A stretch of 64,000 nucleotides of DNA, taken from contig CM066984.1 of assembly GCA_033977485.1 (NCBI GenBank), positions 44,151,100 to 44,215,099 on the forward strand. The letters are read 5' to 3'. Made by a program: the position numbers and the translations under genes. Below, in pieces: positions 11,021-22,061 of this stretch. This stretch comes from Hydrangea macrophylla. Lineage: Eukaryota > Streptophyta > Magnoliopsida > Cornales > Hydrangeaceae. The notes beneath the pieces were generated by a model. That model made no database searches. It saw nothing but the letters and a program-made list of their open reading frames with translations, and was not told the origin of the DNA. Within the stretch, counting starts at the first letter, position 1. Each line of letters begins with the position of its first letter.

Positions 11021-12772
11021 AAAGCTTATCCAACAACACCCCTTATACCAAGTCTAAAAGATGAGCTCACAGTCTAAAGTCATAAACTTGGTCCCTGAGC
11101 GGTAGCCAGATGTTTTAAATAAACTTTTTATTCAAAAAAAAAATTGATGATGAAAAGAGAAAAAGAAAGAGAAAGAAAACACGCTAGGATGAAAACCCAA
11201 AAAGGTGCCTAGGCAAAAAAAAAAAAAAAAGAGAAGAAGAAAGATGCGTGTTGGTTTCAAAATCCGAATCCTAGCCAATTAAAATCATGAATAGTAGAGT
11301 GTGAGACAGAGAAGAGAAAGGAAAGGGAAAGGAAAGAATAAATAAGATTCAAGATTCTTGAGCACTTCAAGTACATCATGAGTACAAGAATTGTAAAAAA
11401 AAAAAAACAAAACAAATAACAGAGAGATTTGGAGAGTTGATGATAGAGTATGATTAAAAGCACAATGCGCTTTGAGAATGATAAGGATTGACTGGCTAGT
11501 GAAAACGAAAAAGAATCAACTGTCGTAATAAAAAATTAAAAAAATAAAAAATAAAAAAAGGAGAGAAGTTCATCATGCTATACAAGGGTTACCACAAGTG
11601 ACATGCACTCACTGGACCAAAGTGGCCACATGGCTCGAAAAGCCCACAAATTCTTAAAGCCTTATTCTTTCAAGACCTCTAGAGTTAATGAACTACGTTT
11701 TGACCTGATTCCCATTCGGGGATACGTAGGCAACCTACAAGGTTCGGTCACAATCGCACTCATACAATCAATCCTTGTACTTCTTTCAGGCTCCGACCGA
11801 ACTACTATAGGACTTGATGCCCATTCGGGGATAAGTAGGCGGGTCTCCCAAGGCCCTCGGCCCAAAGAAGAAACCCAACCGGTTCATAAAATTACCTTGA
11901 AAGCCTGGGGAAAATTATCATTTGCCCAGAAGTCACGTCACCTCCCTCAAACCAGGGGCAAACTTTGTTTGCCTAGCATTCCCAAACCCCCAATCAAATT
12001 AGGGGCAAACTGTCGTTTTCCAAATAAGATATCTCTAGGTTCACTGGCTTTCCGAATAAGGATCAAGTGTGGACATCCTGAAGTTTCTTAAGGATAAGAG
12101 CTGATGGTTTTCATCCATAAATCAGAAATTGATTTAAGATGGAAAGAAACATGAAAAGAAGATTTCTTCATTATCATGAAGTCAATCGTAAAGGAAGATG
12201 CAATAAAAAAAAAGAAGAAAGATGAAAAAAAAAGAAAAAGAAAAAACTATGGGATGATAATTTTTTAAAATTAATCAGAAAAGCGCGAATAAAAGAAACC
12301 ATAATTAGTCACGAAATACGTGTCTCTGGTCAGTTTTGAGTCCACCTTCTTGGAATCCGAAAGATACATTCCTCAGAGGGATCAACAAGAATTGGAAATT
12401 TCAAAAGAAGGGTAATAGCATGGAGGTCAGGAAGTCAGACCCCACTCCTCCAAGAAAATTGAATAGCGATAGAGTAATACTCCTAGAAAGAACAAAATCA
12501 GGTAAATATCTTCAGCAGATCAAGCTCTAAACCATACAAGCTAATCATCGGATGTACCAGAAAGCCTCTGAACTTGTCCATAGTCAAAAGGAGAATCCAA
12601 AAGTGGAAAAGTGGTGTGATCTGGCTCAAACTTCTTCCTCTTCTTACTTGAATTGCCTAAACTGTTGTTCATAGCGAGCAATCTGTCAAAAAAAAACACG
12701 AAATACGAAGCACATAAATATCTCTCCAAGATTGAATGGCCCCAAGGCAAATCTTTTAGGGTTAAACCAGCT
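11021..12772 (+). other. 3' untranslated region of Tat/Ogre copy
   Basis: Non-coding. Begins with post-pol sequence containing CGCTAGGATGAAAACCC and GGTGCCTAGGCA around 11180-11215, a phrase I associate with the region after pol in Tat-lineage elements, then A-rich tracts, and from about 11400 copies 1-1330 closely. A 162-codon frame (11603-12091) crosses it but is broken in the sister copy and resembles no known protein. Confidence 0.7.
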
Positions 12773-13556
12773 ACGATCAAATCCTCGGTCTTGGTATCAG
12801 TCGTCTATCGTAGCCTATAAGTCACCAATCAAATCCTCAGTCTTGGGATAAGTCATCTATCACAGCCTATAAGTCACCAATCAAATCCCCAGTCTTGGTA
12901 TAAGTCGTCTATCACAGTCCATAAGTCACCGATCAAATCCTCGATCTTGGTATAAGTCGTCTATCACAGCCTATAAGTCACCAATCAAATCCTCGGTCTT
13001 GGCATAAGTCATCTATCGCAACCTATAAGTCATCAATCAAATCCTCAGTCTTGGTATAAGTCATATGGCGCAGCCTATAAGTCACCAATAAAATCCTCGG
13101 TCTTGGTGTAAGTCGTCTATCGCAACCTATAAGTCACCAATCAAATCCTCGATCTTGGTATAAGTCGTGTATGGTAGCCTATAAGTCACCGATCAAATCC
13201 TCGGACTTAGTATAAGTCATCTATAGCAGCCTATACGTCACCGATCAAATCCTCGATCTTGGTATAAGTCGTCTATCGCAGCCTACAAGTCACCGATCAA
13301 ATCAGTCTTGGTATAAGTCATCTATCGCAGCCTATAAGTCACCGATCAAATCCTCGGTCTTGGTATAAATCGTCTATTGCAGGTTATAAGTCACCGATCA
13401 ATTCCTCGGTCTTGCTATAAGTCTTCTATCGCAGCCTAAAAGTCACTGATCAAAATCTTCGATTTTGGTATAAGTCGTCTATCACAGCCTATAAGTCACC
13501 AATCAAAATTCCCAGCCTCAGGCACAAAACATTGATCGTAGCCTGTATAAATTCGG
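12773..13556 (+). repeat. 52-bp tandem array, about 15 units
   Basis: Same 52-bp unit as at 1352-1978, with more copies and its own pattern of substitutions and small deletions, for example a unit shortened near 13300. It is the sister array in the downstream element. Confidence 0.9.
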
Positions 13557-13587
13557 AGTCATTAAATCTAGAATAATTATGACTTTT

Positions 13588-15892
13588 CTGCAAATCTTGA
13601 CAAGACACCAGAGTATAAGACGCAAAGCGCATCTCAGTCTTTCAGCTCATTTCCTGATTCGGCACCGGATTATAAGACGCAAAGCGCATCTCAGTCGATC
13701 AGATGTTCCTCAAAAGACACCAGAGTATAAGACGCAAAGCGCGTCTCAATTTTTTAGCACATTTCCTAATTCGACACCGGAGTATAAGACGGAAAGCGCA
13801 TCTGAGTTGATCAGATGATCCTCAAAAGACACCGGAGTATAAGACGCAAATCGCATCTCATTTTTCAGCACATTTCCTAATTTAGCACCAGAGTATAAGA
13901 CACAAAGCGCATCTCAGTCGATCAGATGATCCTCAAAAGACACCGGAGTATAAGACATAAAGCGCATCTTAGTCTTTCAGCACATTTCCTGATTCGGCAC
14001 CGGAGTATAAGACGCAAAGCGCATATCAGTCGATCAGATGATCCTCAAAAGACACCGGAGTATAAGATGCAAAGCGCATCTCAGTCTTTCAGCACATTTT
14101 CTTATTCGGCACCGAAGTATAAGATGCAAAGCACATCTTAGTCGATCAGATGATCCTCAAAAGACACCGGAGTATAAGACACAAAGCGCATCTCAGTCTT
14201 TCAGCACATTTCTTGATTCGGCACCGGAGTATAAGACGTAAGGCACATCTCAGTCGATCAGATGATCATCATAAGACATTAGAGTATAAGACGCAAAGCG
14301 CATCTCAGTCTTTCAGTCCATCATATAATCCTCAAAAGACACCGGTGTATAAGACGCAAGGCGCATCTCAGTCTTTTGGCATATTTCCTGATTCGGCACC
14401 AAATTATAAGATGCAAAGCCCATATCAGTCGATCAGATGATCCTCAAAAGACACCGGAGTATAAGACGCAAAGTGCATCTCGATCTTTTAGCACATTTCC
14501 TTATTTGGCATCAGAGTATAAGACGCAAAAGCGTATCTCAGTCGATCAGATGATCCTCAAAAGTCACAGGAGTAAAAGATGCAAAGCGCATCTCAGTCTT
14601 TCGGCACATTTCCTGATTCGGCACCGGAGTCTAAGACGCAAAGCGCATCTCAGTCGATCAGATGATCCTCAAAAGACACCCGAGTATAAGACACAAAGTG
14701 CATCTCAGTCTTTCAGCACATTTCCTGATTTGGCACCCGAGCATAAGACACAAAGTGCATCTCAGTCGATTAGTTGATCCTCAAAAGACACCAGAGTATG
14801 AGATGCAAAGCGCATCTCAGTCTTTCAGCACATTTCTTGATTTGTCACCAGAGTCTGAGACCCAAATCGCATCTCAGTTGATTAGATTATCCTCATAAGA
14901 CACAGGAGTATAAGACGCAAAGCGTATCTCAGTCTTTCAGCATACTTCTTGATTTGGCACCAGAGTGTATGACACAAAGTGCATCTCAGTCGATCAGATG
15001 ATCCTTAAAAGACACGGAGTATAAGTCGTAAAGTGCATCTCAGTCGATCAGATGATCCTCAAACGACACTAGAGTATAAGACACAAAGCGCATCGCAGTC
15101 TTTCAGCACATTTCATTATTCGACACCAGAGTATAAGATGTAAAGCGTATCTCAGTCGATCAGATGATCCTCAACAGACACCAGAGTATTAGACGCAAAG
15201 CGCATCTCAGTCTTTCAAAATATTTCCTGATTCGACACCAAAGTATAAGATGCAAAGCGTATCTCAGTCGATCAAATGATCCTCAAAAGACATCGGAGTA
15301 TAAGATGCAAAGTGCATCTCAGTCTTTCAGCACATTTCATGATTTGGCATTAGAGTCTAAGACGCAAAGCGTATCTCAGTCGATCAGATGATCCTTAAAA
15401 GACACCGGAGTATAAGTTGCAAAGTGCATCTTAGTAAATTAGATGATCCTCAAATGATACCAGAGTATAAGACGCCAAGTGCATCGCAGTCTTTTAGCAC
15501 ATTTCATGATTCGACACCGAAGTATAAGACGCAAAGCGTATCTCAATCGATTAAATGATCCTCAAAAGACACCAGAGTATAAAACGTAAAGCACATCTCA
15601 GTCTTTCAACTCATTTCCTGATTCGGCACCGGAGTATAAGACGCAAAGCGCATCTCAGTTGATCAGATGATCCTCAAAAGACACCGGAGTATGAGATGCA
15701 AAGTGCATCTCAGCCTTTCAGCACATTTCCTGATTCGGCACTGGAGTCTAAGATGCAAAGCGCATCTTAGTCGATCAGATGATCCTCATAAGACACCGGA
15801 GTATAAGACGAAAAGCGCATCTCAGTCTTTTAGCATACTTCCTGATTCGGCACCGGAGTATAAGACGTAAAGCGCATCTCAGTCAATCAGTA
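13588..15892 (+). repeat. 112-bp tandem array, about 20 units
   Basis: Same dimeric 112-bp unit as at 2020-3350. Some units are only half-length or rearranged (around 14290-14340 and 14960-15060), which suggests unequal exchange. It accounts for most of the length difference between the two interiors. Confidence 0.92.
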
Positions 15893-16328
15893 TTCTAAAA
15901 AAAATGACAGTCACAACTTTCCCCAGATAGGACGTCATTGGCATAGAAGAATTTCAAGACAAAAAGGTACGTTTAGCCACTATAAGAAGTAGCATTGTCC
16001 TAAGTCATTGAACCTAAGAGCATGGAGCATAAATTTGCTTGACCACATGAATCACGATAGGATAGATGCATTCATCCGTATGGTTATTTGTGATTATGTG
16101 TGTTTGATCCCTTACCTGATCTACGTCCTGGTCTGATTCCTCCAAGGATACGTAGGCAACTCACCGTTGAGCACGACCAGCACCGACCTTCTTCGAAAAT
16201 GCTTTTGCAATGCACTTTTGTTTTTACCTGGATTCGATCGCTTGGTCAAAGGCTTGTCTTTCACATAGGCTTCGACATTCACTTGTGATACGCGTTGCTT
16301 TACAAGCTCTGCCGAAGAGGGAGCAAAC
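15893..16328 (+). other. Array-to-LTR segment with polypurine tract
   Basis: Homologous to 3351-3789. It holds the motif GGATACGTAGGCA (16146-16158) and ends GAAGAGGGAGCAAAC just before LTR B, the probable plus-strand primer. Confidence 0.6.
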
Positions 16329-16632
16329 TGTAGACACCCCAATTTTGACCAAATGTTAAATCCAGGGATTGGTTACCTCTTAAGACCGATGATGACGATT
16401 GGTTACCTCTTAAGACCGATGATGATGATGACCAGTGAAATTTGGAGAACTTACAAAAAATTCAAATTCTTAAAAGATTCTTCGAGTAAAGGTTTAAAAT
16501 AAAAAAATAAAAGAAGGAAAAATTGGGTATTTGAAAGAAAACATGAATGTTGAAGAACATGTGAGGAAATCAGTCTGAGAATATATTAAAAAAATATATA
16601 TATATATATATAGTAATGATAATAAGATATAT

Positions 16633-16663
<31 letters not shown>

Positions 16664-16926
16664 AGAAAAGAAAGAGTTCTAAAAATATATAAGGAGAAAG
16701 TGTAAAAAAAAGAATTTAAAAAAAAGTCTTGAAAAGAAAAGAAAAAAGAAGAAAAGAAAAAAAAAAGGATAAATAAAAGGATATATGGGAATGTATACCA
16801 TGCATATGGGTACATTTTAATAAAGTACATTGCAAATATAAGTACATTAGTATATACTTTACTAGATAAATTAAGTTTATGTTAATATATATGTTGAAAA
16901 TTAAAAAGAGGGCAAAATTCTGTTAG

Positions 16927-17035
16927 CCGTGGCACGCGGGAAAGCCGGCGGCACTCGCTAAGTGCCGCGCTGGCACTCACTAAGTGCCGCCCGACATTCA
17001 GTGAGTGCTACATGCAGTCATCGAGTGTCGCAAAC
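16927..17035 (+). repeat. CpG-rich palindromic block of LTR B
   Basis: Counterpart of 4337-4465 with fewer units and several C-to-T changes, for example GGCACTCGCTAAGTGCC where the inverted repeat is now imperfect. It lies about 95 bp upstream of the TATA box at 17128. Confidence 0.7.
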
Positions 17036-17127
17036 TGTAACAGACTGCTTTTCTCACACGTTCTAGAAGAAAACTTTGCACATGGGTTTTCACCTGAATT
17101 TACCCATTTAACCTTATCATGTTGGTC

Positions 17128-17135
17128 TATATAAA
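17128..17135 (+). promoter_or_regulatory. TATA box of LTR B
   Basis: TATATAAA in the same context as position 4561 of LTR A, including the following GACCTTCATCTCC. Confidence 0.6.
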
Positions 17136-17558
17136 CAGACCTTCATCTCCATTATTGGGACGTTTTGCTTGACTTTTGAACTTTTTACTTAATCTTAGAG
17201 AGAGATACAAGTGTTATATATAGAATAGAGAGAGAATTGGAGAGAGGAAGAAGAAAGTTTTCTTGAAGAAATTAAAAAATTGAAGAATACCTTGAAGATT
17301 TTTGGAAGAGCTTCCCAAGAAATAGAAGAAATACTTGAGGTCATAGAGGTAACCTCTCAATCCTTGGTAGAATTAGGTAAATTCAATCACAAGTTCATAG
17401 TTCTAGGAACTTTACACATTTTCAAAACCTCTCTTCCTACCCCATTTCATCACACACCACTTAGAGCTTGTGATTGAATCTCATAACATTTTATTAATTT
17501 GGGTCTAAATAGAGCTTTGAATTTAAGAATAAAGAGTTTTGACTTGAAATTTTCAAAA

Positions 17559-17947
17559 AACCTTTGATTTCTTAAGAATAAAAGAGTTTTGACTTGAAAT
17601 TTTCAAATAACCTTTGATTTCATTTCATTTGTTTATATTCTTCTCATAGGGTCTATGAGATCTTCAATATCTCATTAGATCTCTTTGAGTTTGATCCTCT
17701 AGTCCCTTATGATCCTATGATTTATATGGGGATTAAGATTGGTCAAGGTCATAACCTTTGATTTCTTAAGAATAAAAGAGTTTTGACTTGAAATTTTCAA
17801 ATAACCTTTGATTTCATTTCTTTTGTTTATATTCTTCTCATAGGGTCTAATGAGATATTCAATATCTCATTAGATCTCTTTGAGTTTGATCCTCTAGTCC
17901 CTTATGATCCTATGATTTATATGGGGATTAAGATTGGCCAAGGTCAT
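17559..17947 (+). repeat. 194-bp direct duplication inside LTR B
   Basis: AACCTTTGATTTCTTAAG begins at 17559 and again at 17753, and both copies run through to GGTCAAGGTCAT or GGCCAAGGTCAT. LTR A has a single copy, so the duplication arose in LTR B after insertion or came from a different parent element. Confidence 0.85.
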
Positions 17948-19944
17948 ATCTATACATAGTTGTTTGGGTTCAAGTCTTAGCTCATGACTTGGGTCTCCCT
18001 ACTAGGAATATTATGGAATCCATACTATATTCCATAGAGATCTGAGTAAATTTGGGTTTCATAGTTCATTTGTTGAAATCTAGAGAACTTGAAAATTCAA
18101 GAGTTCATAAGATTGAGTAAGACCTTAGGATTCTCTTGCCATGAGATTTATGATGGAAATCCGTTAAGGCTAAATCTATGAATCTCTTCATGTTTCATTA
18201 TTTACTCCAATGATCAAAATCATACTTGATCCTAGTTCTCTCTAGAATCATGGATCAAGTTTGATTCGAAATATGAACATCAATAACAAAGGTGTAGTGA
18301 ATCTATAAACCAACTGTGATCAATTTTTTTTATAAAATCATGGTTCATTGGAAATTAGATGAGACCAATTGGAGGGTGTTCATAACCCATTTAACTACCT
18401 CTGTGATTTTTTTTTTGATGAAATTCCATGTCTAAGATGGTTTGGTCTTATGATTTCAAAACAAGCTACTCTCTGTCCAAAATTTCAGAACAGTAAGTCC
18501 GTTTTAAAATTAATAAATCAGAACCTTAATCAATCATTCTTGACCCGAAATAATTTTTTCTAAGTATTTCAATGTGTTAGGAAGATACCCTAAAAAGATC
18601 TAAGTGCTTCTCAATTTTTTTTGCTATTTTTAGAAAATCGTACAAGATCTCTGGATAGAGAGTTACAAATTCCTGAGTGATGTCTAGTGTTTTCCACATT
18701 CCCAGAGATCTACCTGTTCAAACCTTGATTTTCTTTTTGGGTTAGAAACTAGACTCACAGAGGCATATCATATCCAAAAATCATTAAGATCAAACCGTTG
18801 GAAGTATGGTTTTACTATCTTTTAAAATCTGGTCTGCTCTTTGTAATTCAGGAAAAACAGTCACTGTTTTTGTCTAGTCTCATTGATTTTAACTTAAATG
18901 GTTTCCTAATGTCTTGGGACCCAAATTATGTTCTGAATAATGATAATTTAGCTTAAATCCAGAGGCTAAGTGATCCAAACTAGTGAATAAATTCATATCT
19001 CATTCTTGTTCATATTAATTCATTCATTCATGTACATTGATGCTTATGATTAGAACTAGTTCTTGGATAAAGTTGGACATAGTTGAACCTAATTGAGCAT
19101 AACCATAGATTCCTTATGATCATGTCGGGATTATAGCACCCCTATATATACATCACATTGGATCTTAGTTGAGACGTGTATATCTATAGGGATGCTATGG
19201 CTCCAACTAATCAAAAGGAATTCACAGTTTTATCAATTCTTCCTCTACTTAATAGATCTAAGCTAAAGATTTAGGATTGGTCATTTGATGTCATATTATT
19301 GTATGAAGCATGTGGACTAACCCTTGTTTTGTAGCGCTTTGAAGGTACGACTTCTCATCCCTTCTCTAGTTTATTTCATTTGTTGATTTTATTGATTTTT
19401 TGACTCCATATGCGCTACCTTAGACTTGGTCTTGCCTTATATGTTTATGTGTAAATAGAGACCTTTTCTTAGGATTTATATTGTTGCATGCATTGCACGT
19501 TTATATTCATGGCTGGATCTCGGGTAAGTTCTCTAGTTCCCTATTTGCACATCATTTTGCTTGCTACTTGAATTATGTGGCTTATGAATGATATTTTGTC
19601 GTTAGCAATTTTGCACCCTTTTAGACATACTTATGCTATGTATACTTATATCTATGTATTAGTTGAGGGCATGCTTAGATTATTAATTCGATTAAAAGGG
19701 ATGATGAGTAGAGGCCTATCATGAGATAGGATGAAAGGGGGTGTTTAAGTCCGCCGGGCTCCTTCCCCTTTCATTCCATAATCCCCGGACCTAGATTATC
19801 TTTGGTTTTGCAAAAGATCTGTTGCTTTTAAAAAATGGTTTCTTAATTTTCCTAAAAAAAAAATTAAGTGGCGACTCTTTGAATTTGAATATGAAAATTG
19901 TTTTAAAATCAAAAGAAAAGTGGGCCCAAATGCCGGTATCCACA

Positions 19945-20081
19945 AAAAGTAATTTGCTATATATGTGTGATTCCAAGTCTCCCTAGAAAGAGGCCTTTTG
20001 GGTAGTGACCCAAGAACAAATCCATGCGATTTTGGGCCCAAAGCAGACAATATCTTACTAAGCGAGACTTCGGTCGTGACA
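19945..20081 (+). repeat. 3' end of a chromovirus-like LTR, truncated
   Basis: Ends GGTCGTGACA directly before a tRNA-iMet type primer binding site, so it is the tail of a 5' LTR on the plus strand. The rest of this LTR would lie left of the Tat/Ogre array. The phrase CCAAGAACAAATCCATGCG is one I associate with Del/Tekay-like LTRs. It does not match the end of the LTR fragment at 22057. Confidence 0.65.
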
Positions 20082-20084
20082 GTT

Positions 20085-20096
20085 TGGTATCAGAGC
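20085..20096 (+). other. Primer binding site, tRNA-iMet type
   Basis: TGGTATCAGAGC, complementary to the 3' end of initiator Met tRNA, three bases after an LTR end GTGACA. The following 200 bp resemble the leader of element D read on its own strand, so the two families are related. Confidence 0.8.
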
Positions 20097-20559
20097 ATTA
20101 GGTTAGCCTAGTGTGTCTAGGTGATCCTCGGAGTATGGATTTCCAAACTTTGGTCAGAACTATAGGTTTGCGAATTTATTTGGGTTCGGGCTATGTGTTA
20201 GTTATGGGTTGTCTATATGATACTTCCGTGTTTTGCTAAGCATGAATTATATGCTTTAAAATTTGTACTTGCATAACATTTAGCCTTTTTTTTGAATTAT
20301 TAAATAAAAGGATATTTGTTTAGTTTTACATTGTAGTTCATACATGTTATTGTCATAAGTAGCAGTTTTTATTATGGTTAAACATGCGAAATTCGGGGAA
20401 TATGATTTCTTTGTGGATTTTCTATTCGTTAATGACTTAACGAAAAATTTCTTGGAAATACATGGATTCTCATATAATGTTGAGCTATGAAAAATGGATA
20501 ATAGTCATTGACTTTGAGTCCGATGAAATTTTATGATTCCGAGAATGCAGAAATGGTTT
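20097..20559 (+). other. Chromovirus leader fragment, non-coding
   Basis: AT-rich and without a usable frame. The first half resembles the post-primer leader of element D (minus strand, from 27701 downwards), for example AGGTTTGCGAATTT in both. The rest is unassigned. Confidence 0.5.
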
Positions 20560-22057
20560 CAAGTTTCTTTGTGTTCCCCGCTCCTCGTTGTGTTATTTTT
20601 TTTGGTAGCTCGACTTACTGAGTGTACCCATTTGCCAGTGGCTTAGTGATCAAGCTGGCCTAAGTTTTTGGTAGCCCAACTTGCTGAGTGTGCCCATTTT
20701 CCATTGGCTTCATGATCAAGCTGGTTTAAGTTTTTGGTAGTTCGACTTGCTGAGTGTACCTTTTTGCCAGTGGCTTCGTGATCAAGTTGGCCTAAGCCTT
20801 ATGCTCGACTTAATTTATAGAAGTCTAGGCATATTGATCAGCCTTCTATTTTGTATACCTGGTTTGGTTGATACCCCAACCAAACTGGCACCAAAGTGGA
20901 TGTTGGTAGTATGTCCAGGCACACATGGGATATATGTATGGGTGTACCATGGAGGGTGGCCAAGTGGTGAACCTAGGAAGTTGAATAATGAATCATTTAT
21001 AAAAATAAGTGTGAAATTGCAAACGAAATTCTTAAAGAGTCAAACGTTTAAATAAATTACTTCTTTGATTACTGTAGTTTAACTTCAATTGTTTTTAACA
21101 TGTAGCTTAGGACTAAGATTTCCATTCTAGTGATATTTTAATAAAACGTGTTCCGCACATCTTCGTGGTATTTTTGTGGTTACTAACTTTTGTATTGTAG
21201 GATAGTGGGCCCATTAACGTTTTATAGGTTTGGCTTACCATAAGTAGATGGGTAAGTATGAAATTCGTAGTAGCTTTGGGTTTTAGGCAAGAAACTACTT
21301 GCCACCACATAAATGGAAACTACTCTATTGTCCAGATATGTGTGTGGAACTACCTGTCTCGGCCCAAGAGTGTTGTAGTGTGGTTTGTAGTTTACGGGTT
21401 CAAGTTGGATCCCTAAGACTTGTTGTTTTGTTTAACTCATACCAGTCATATGACTGACTCGAGTGTGTTATGCATTCGGGGGAGTTTCTATATGAAACGT
21501 AGTTAAATGTGTGTGCAGGTTTAGTATTTGGAGATTTTCTTTGGAGCTTCTGTTTGGGTGAAGAGATTGTCGCGGTATTGTTTATTATTAGAGTTGTACT
21601 AATTTTTTTATTCTACTTTATTTTATTTCTGGTAGTATGGGCCACATGTGTATAATTGTAATAAGGATTGTATATTGGGTATTGGGAACGTTGTAGTTGC
21701 TCTGACCAATGGATGTATAGATTTTGTGCTTATTTATTTTATTTTCGCTGAACTCTGTATGGAGATTTTATTAATGGAGATGATATTTTTTTTAATTGAA
21801 AAGGGAATAATAATTGTAATGGAACTTTATTTATTTTATAATAAAATGGATGTTTGGGAATACATATTTAATATTAAAGTGTTATTCCTTAAAAACAAGA
21901 TCACATGTCCTTATTTAATGAGTATTAGATATGTTTTTTAATAAATTATTTGTTAGCTTGTGTGGGGGTGTCATTCTCAGGGTTTTGGCAATTGAATATT
22001 AATCCAGATACATGCTCTGGATTGAATATTTGGTTGTCCAAAAATCGGGGTGTGACA
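20560..22057 (+). repeat. D-family LTR fragment, 3' part, plus strand
   Basis: Reverse-complement match to about 23872-25140 of element D's LTR: shared 66-bp units, a conserved hairpin, CACACATGGGATATATG, GGTGGCCAAGTGGTGAACC, and the end AAAATCGGGGTGTGACA at 22057. It lacks the LTR start and is followed by element C gag, not by a primer site. It is therefore a truncated 3' or solo LTR inserted into C. A 97-codon frame at 21648-21941 is AT-rich and spurious. Confidence 0.75.
20601..20798 (+). repeat. 66-bp tandem repeat, three units
   Basis: TTTGGTAG starts at 20601, 20667 and 20733. Each unit continues with GCCAGTGGCTT and TGATCAAGCTGG. Element D's left LTR has about two units in reverse orientation near 24990-25095. 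Confidence 0.85.
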
Positions 22058-22061
22058 TTCA

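Larger units (their letters stand above)
3790..19944 (+). mobile_element. Tat/Ogre-type LTR retrotransposon, gag-only, pol deleted
   Basis: A 16.2-kb unit flanked by two direct LTRs (3790-7268 and 16329-19944), both beginning TGTAGACACCCC and ending GGTATCCACA. The primer binding site right after the 5' LTR resembles the tRNA-Arg site typical of Ogre elements. The interior has a decayed gag of Tat/Ogre type, a linker, the first few residues of reverse transcriptase, then non-coding sequence with two tandem arrays. RT, RNase H and integrase are absent, so the copy is non-autonomous, similar in plan to gag-only large retrotransposons. The two LTRs differ by many substitutions and several indels, so it is old. 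No duplication can be checked because the left flank is another copy of the element. Confidence 0.88.
16329..19944 (+). repeat. LTR B of Tat/Ogre-like element (3616 bp)
   Basis: Starts TGTAGACACCCC and ends GGTATCCACA. It is co-linear with LTR A but has a short duplication of ATTGGTTACCTCTTAAGACC near 16370-16420, a 194-bp direct duplication (17559-17752 and 17753-17947), and a deletion of about 110 bp near 18057. The 3' flank (from 19945) is chromovirus-like LTR sequence, so the Tat/Ogre array probably inserted into a chromovirus LTR. Confidence 0.92.

Noticed and set aside
11603..12091. 162-codon frame in the Tat/Ogre 3' region
   Set aside because: Broken in the sister copy at 209-693, no recognisable domain, and it overlaps the conserved GGATACGTAGGCA DNA motif.
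13579..15870. Long run of overlapping frames on the plus strand in the second 112-bp array
   Set aside because: Same artefact as in the first array; no start, codon pattern or domain.
21648..21941. 97-codon hydrophobic frame in the D-family LTR fragment
   Set aside because: AT-rich composition alone explains it; the homologous part of element D's LTR does not keep the frame.
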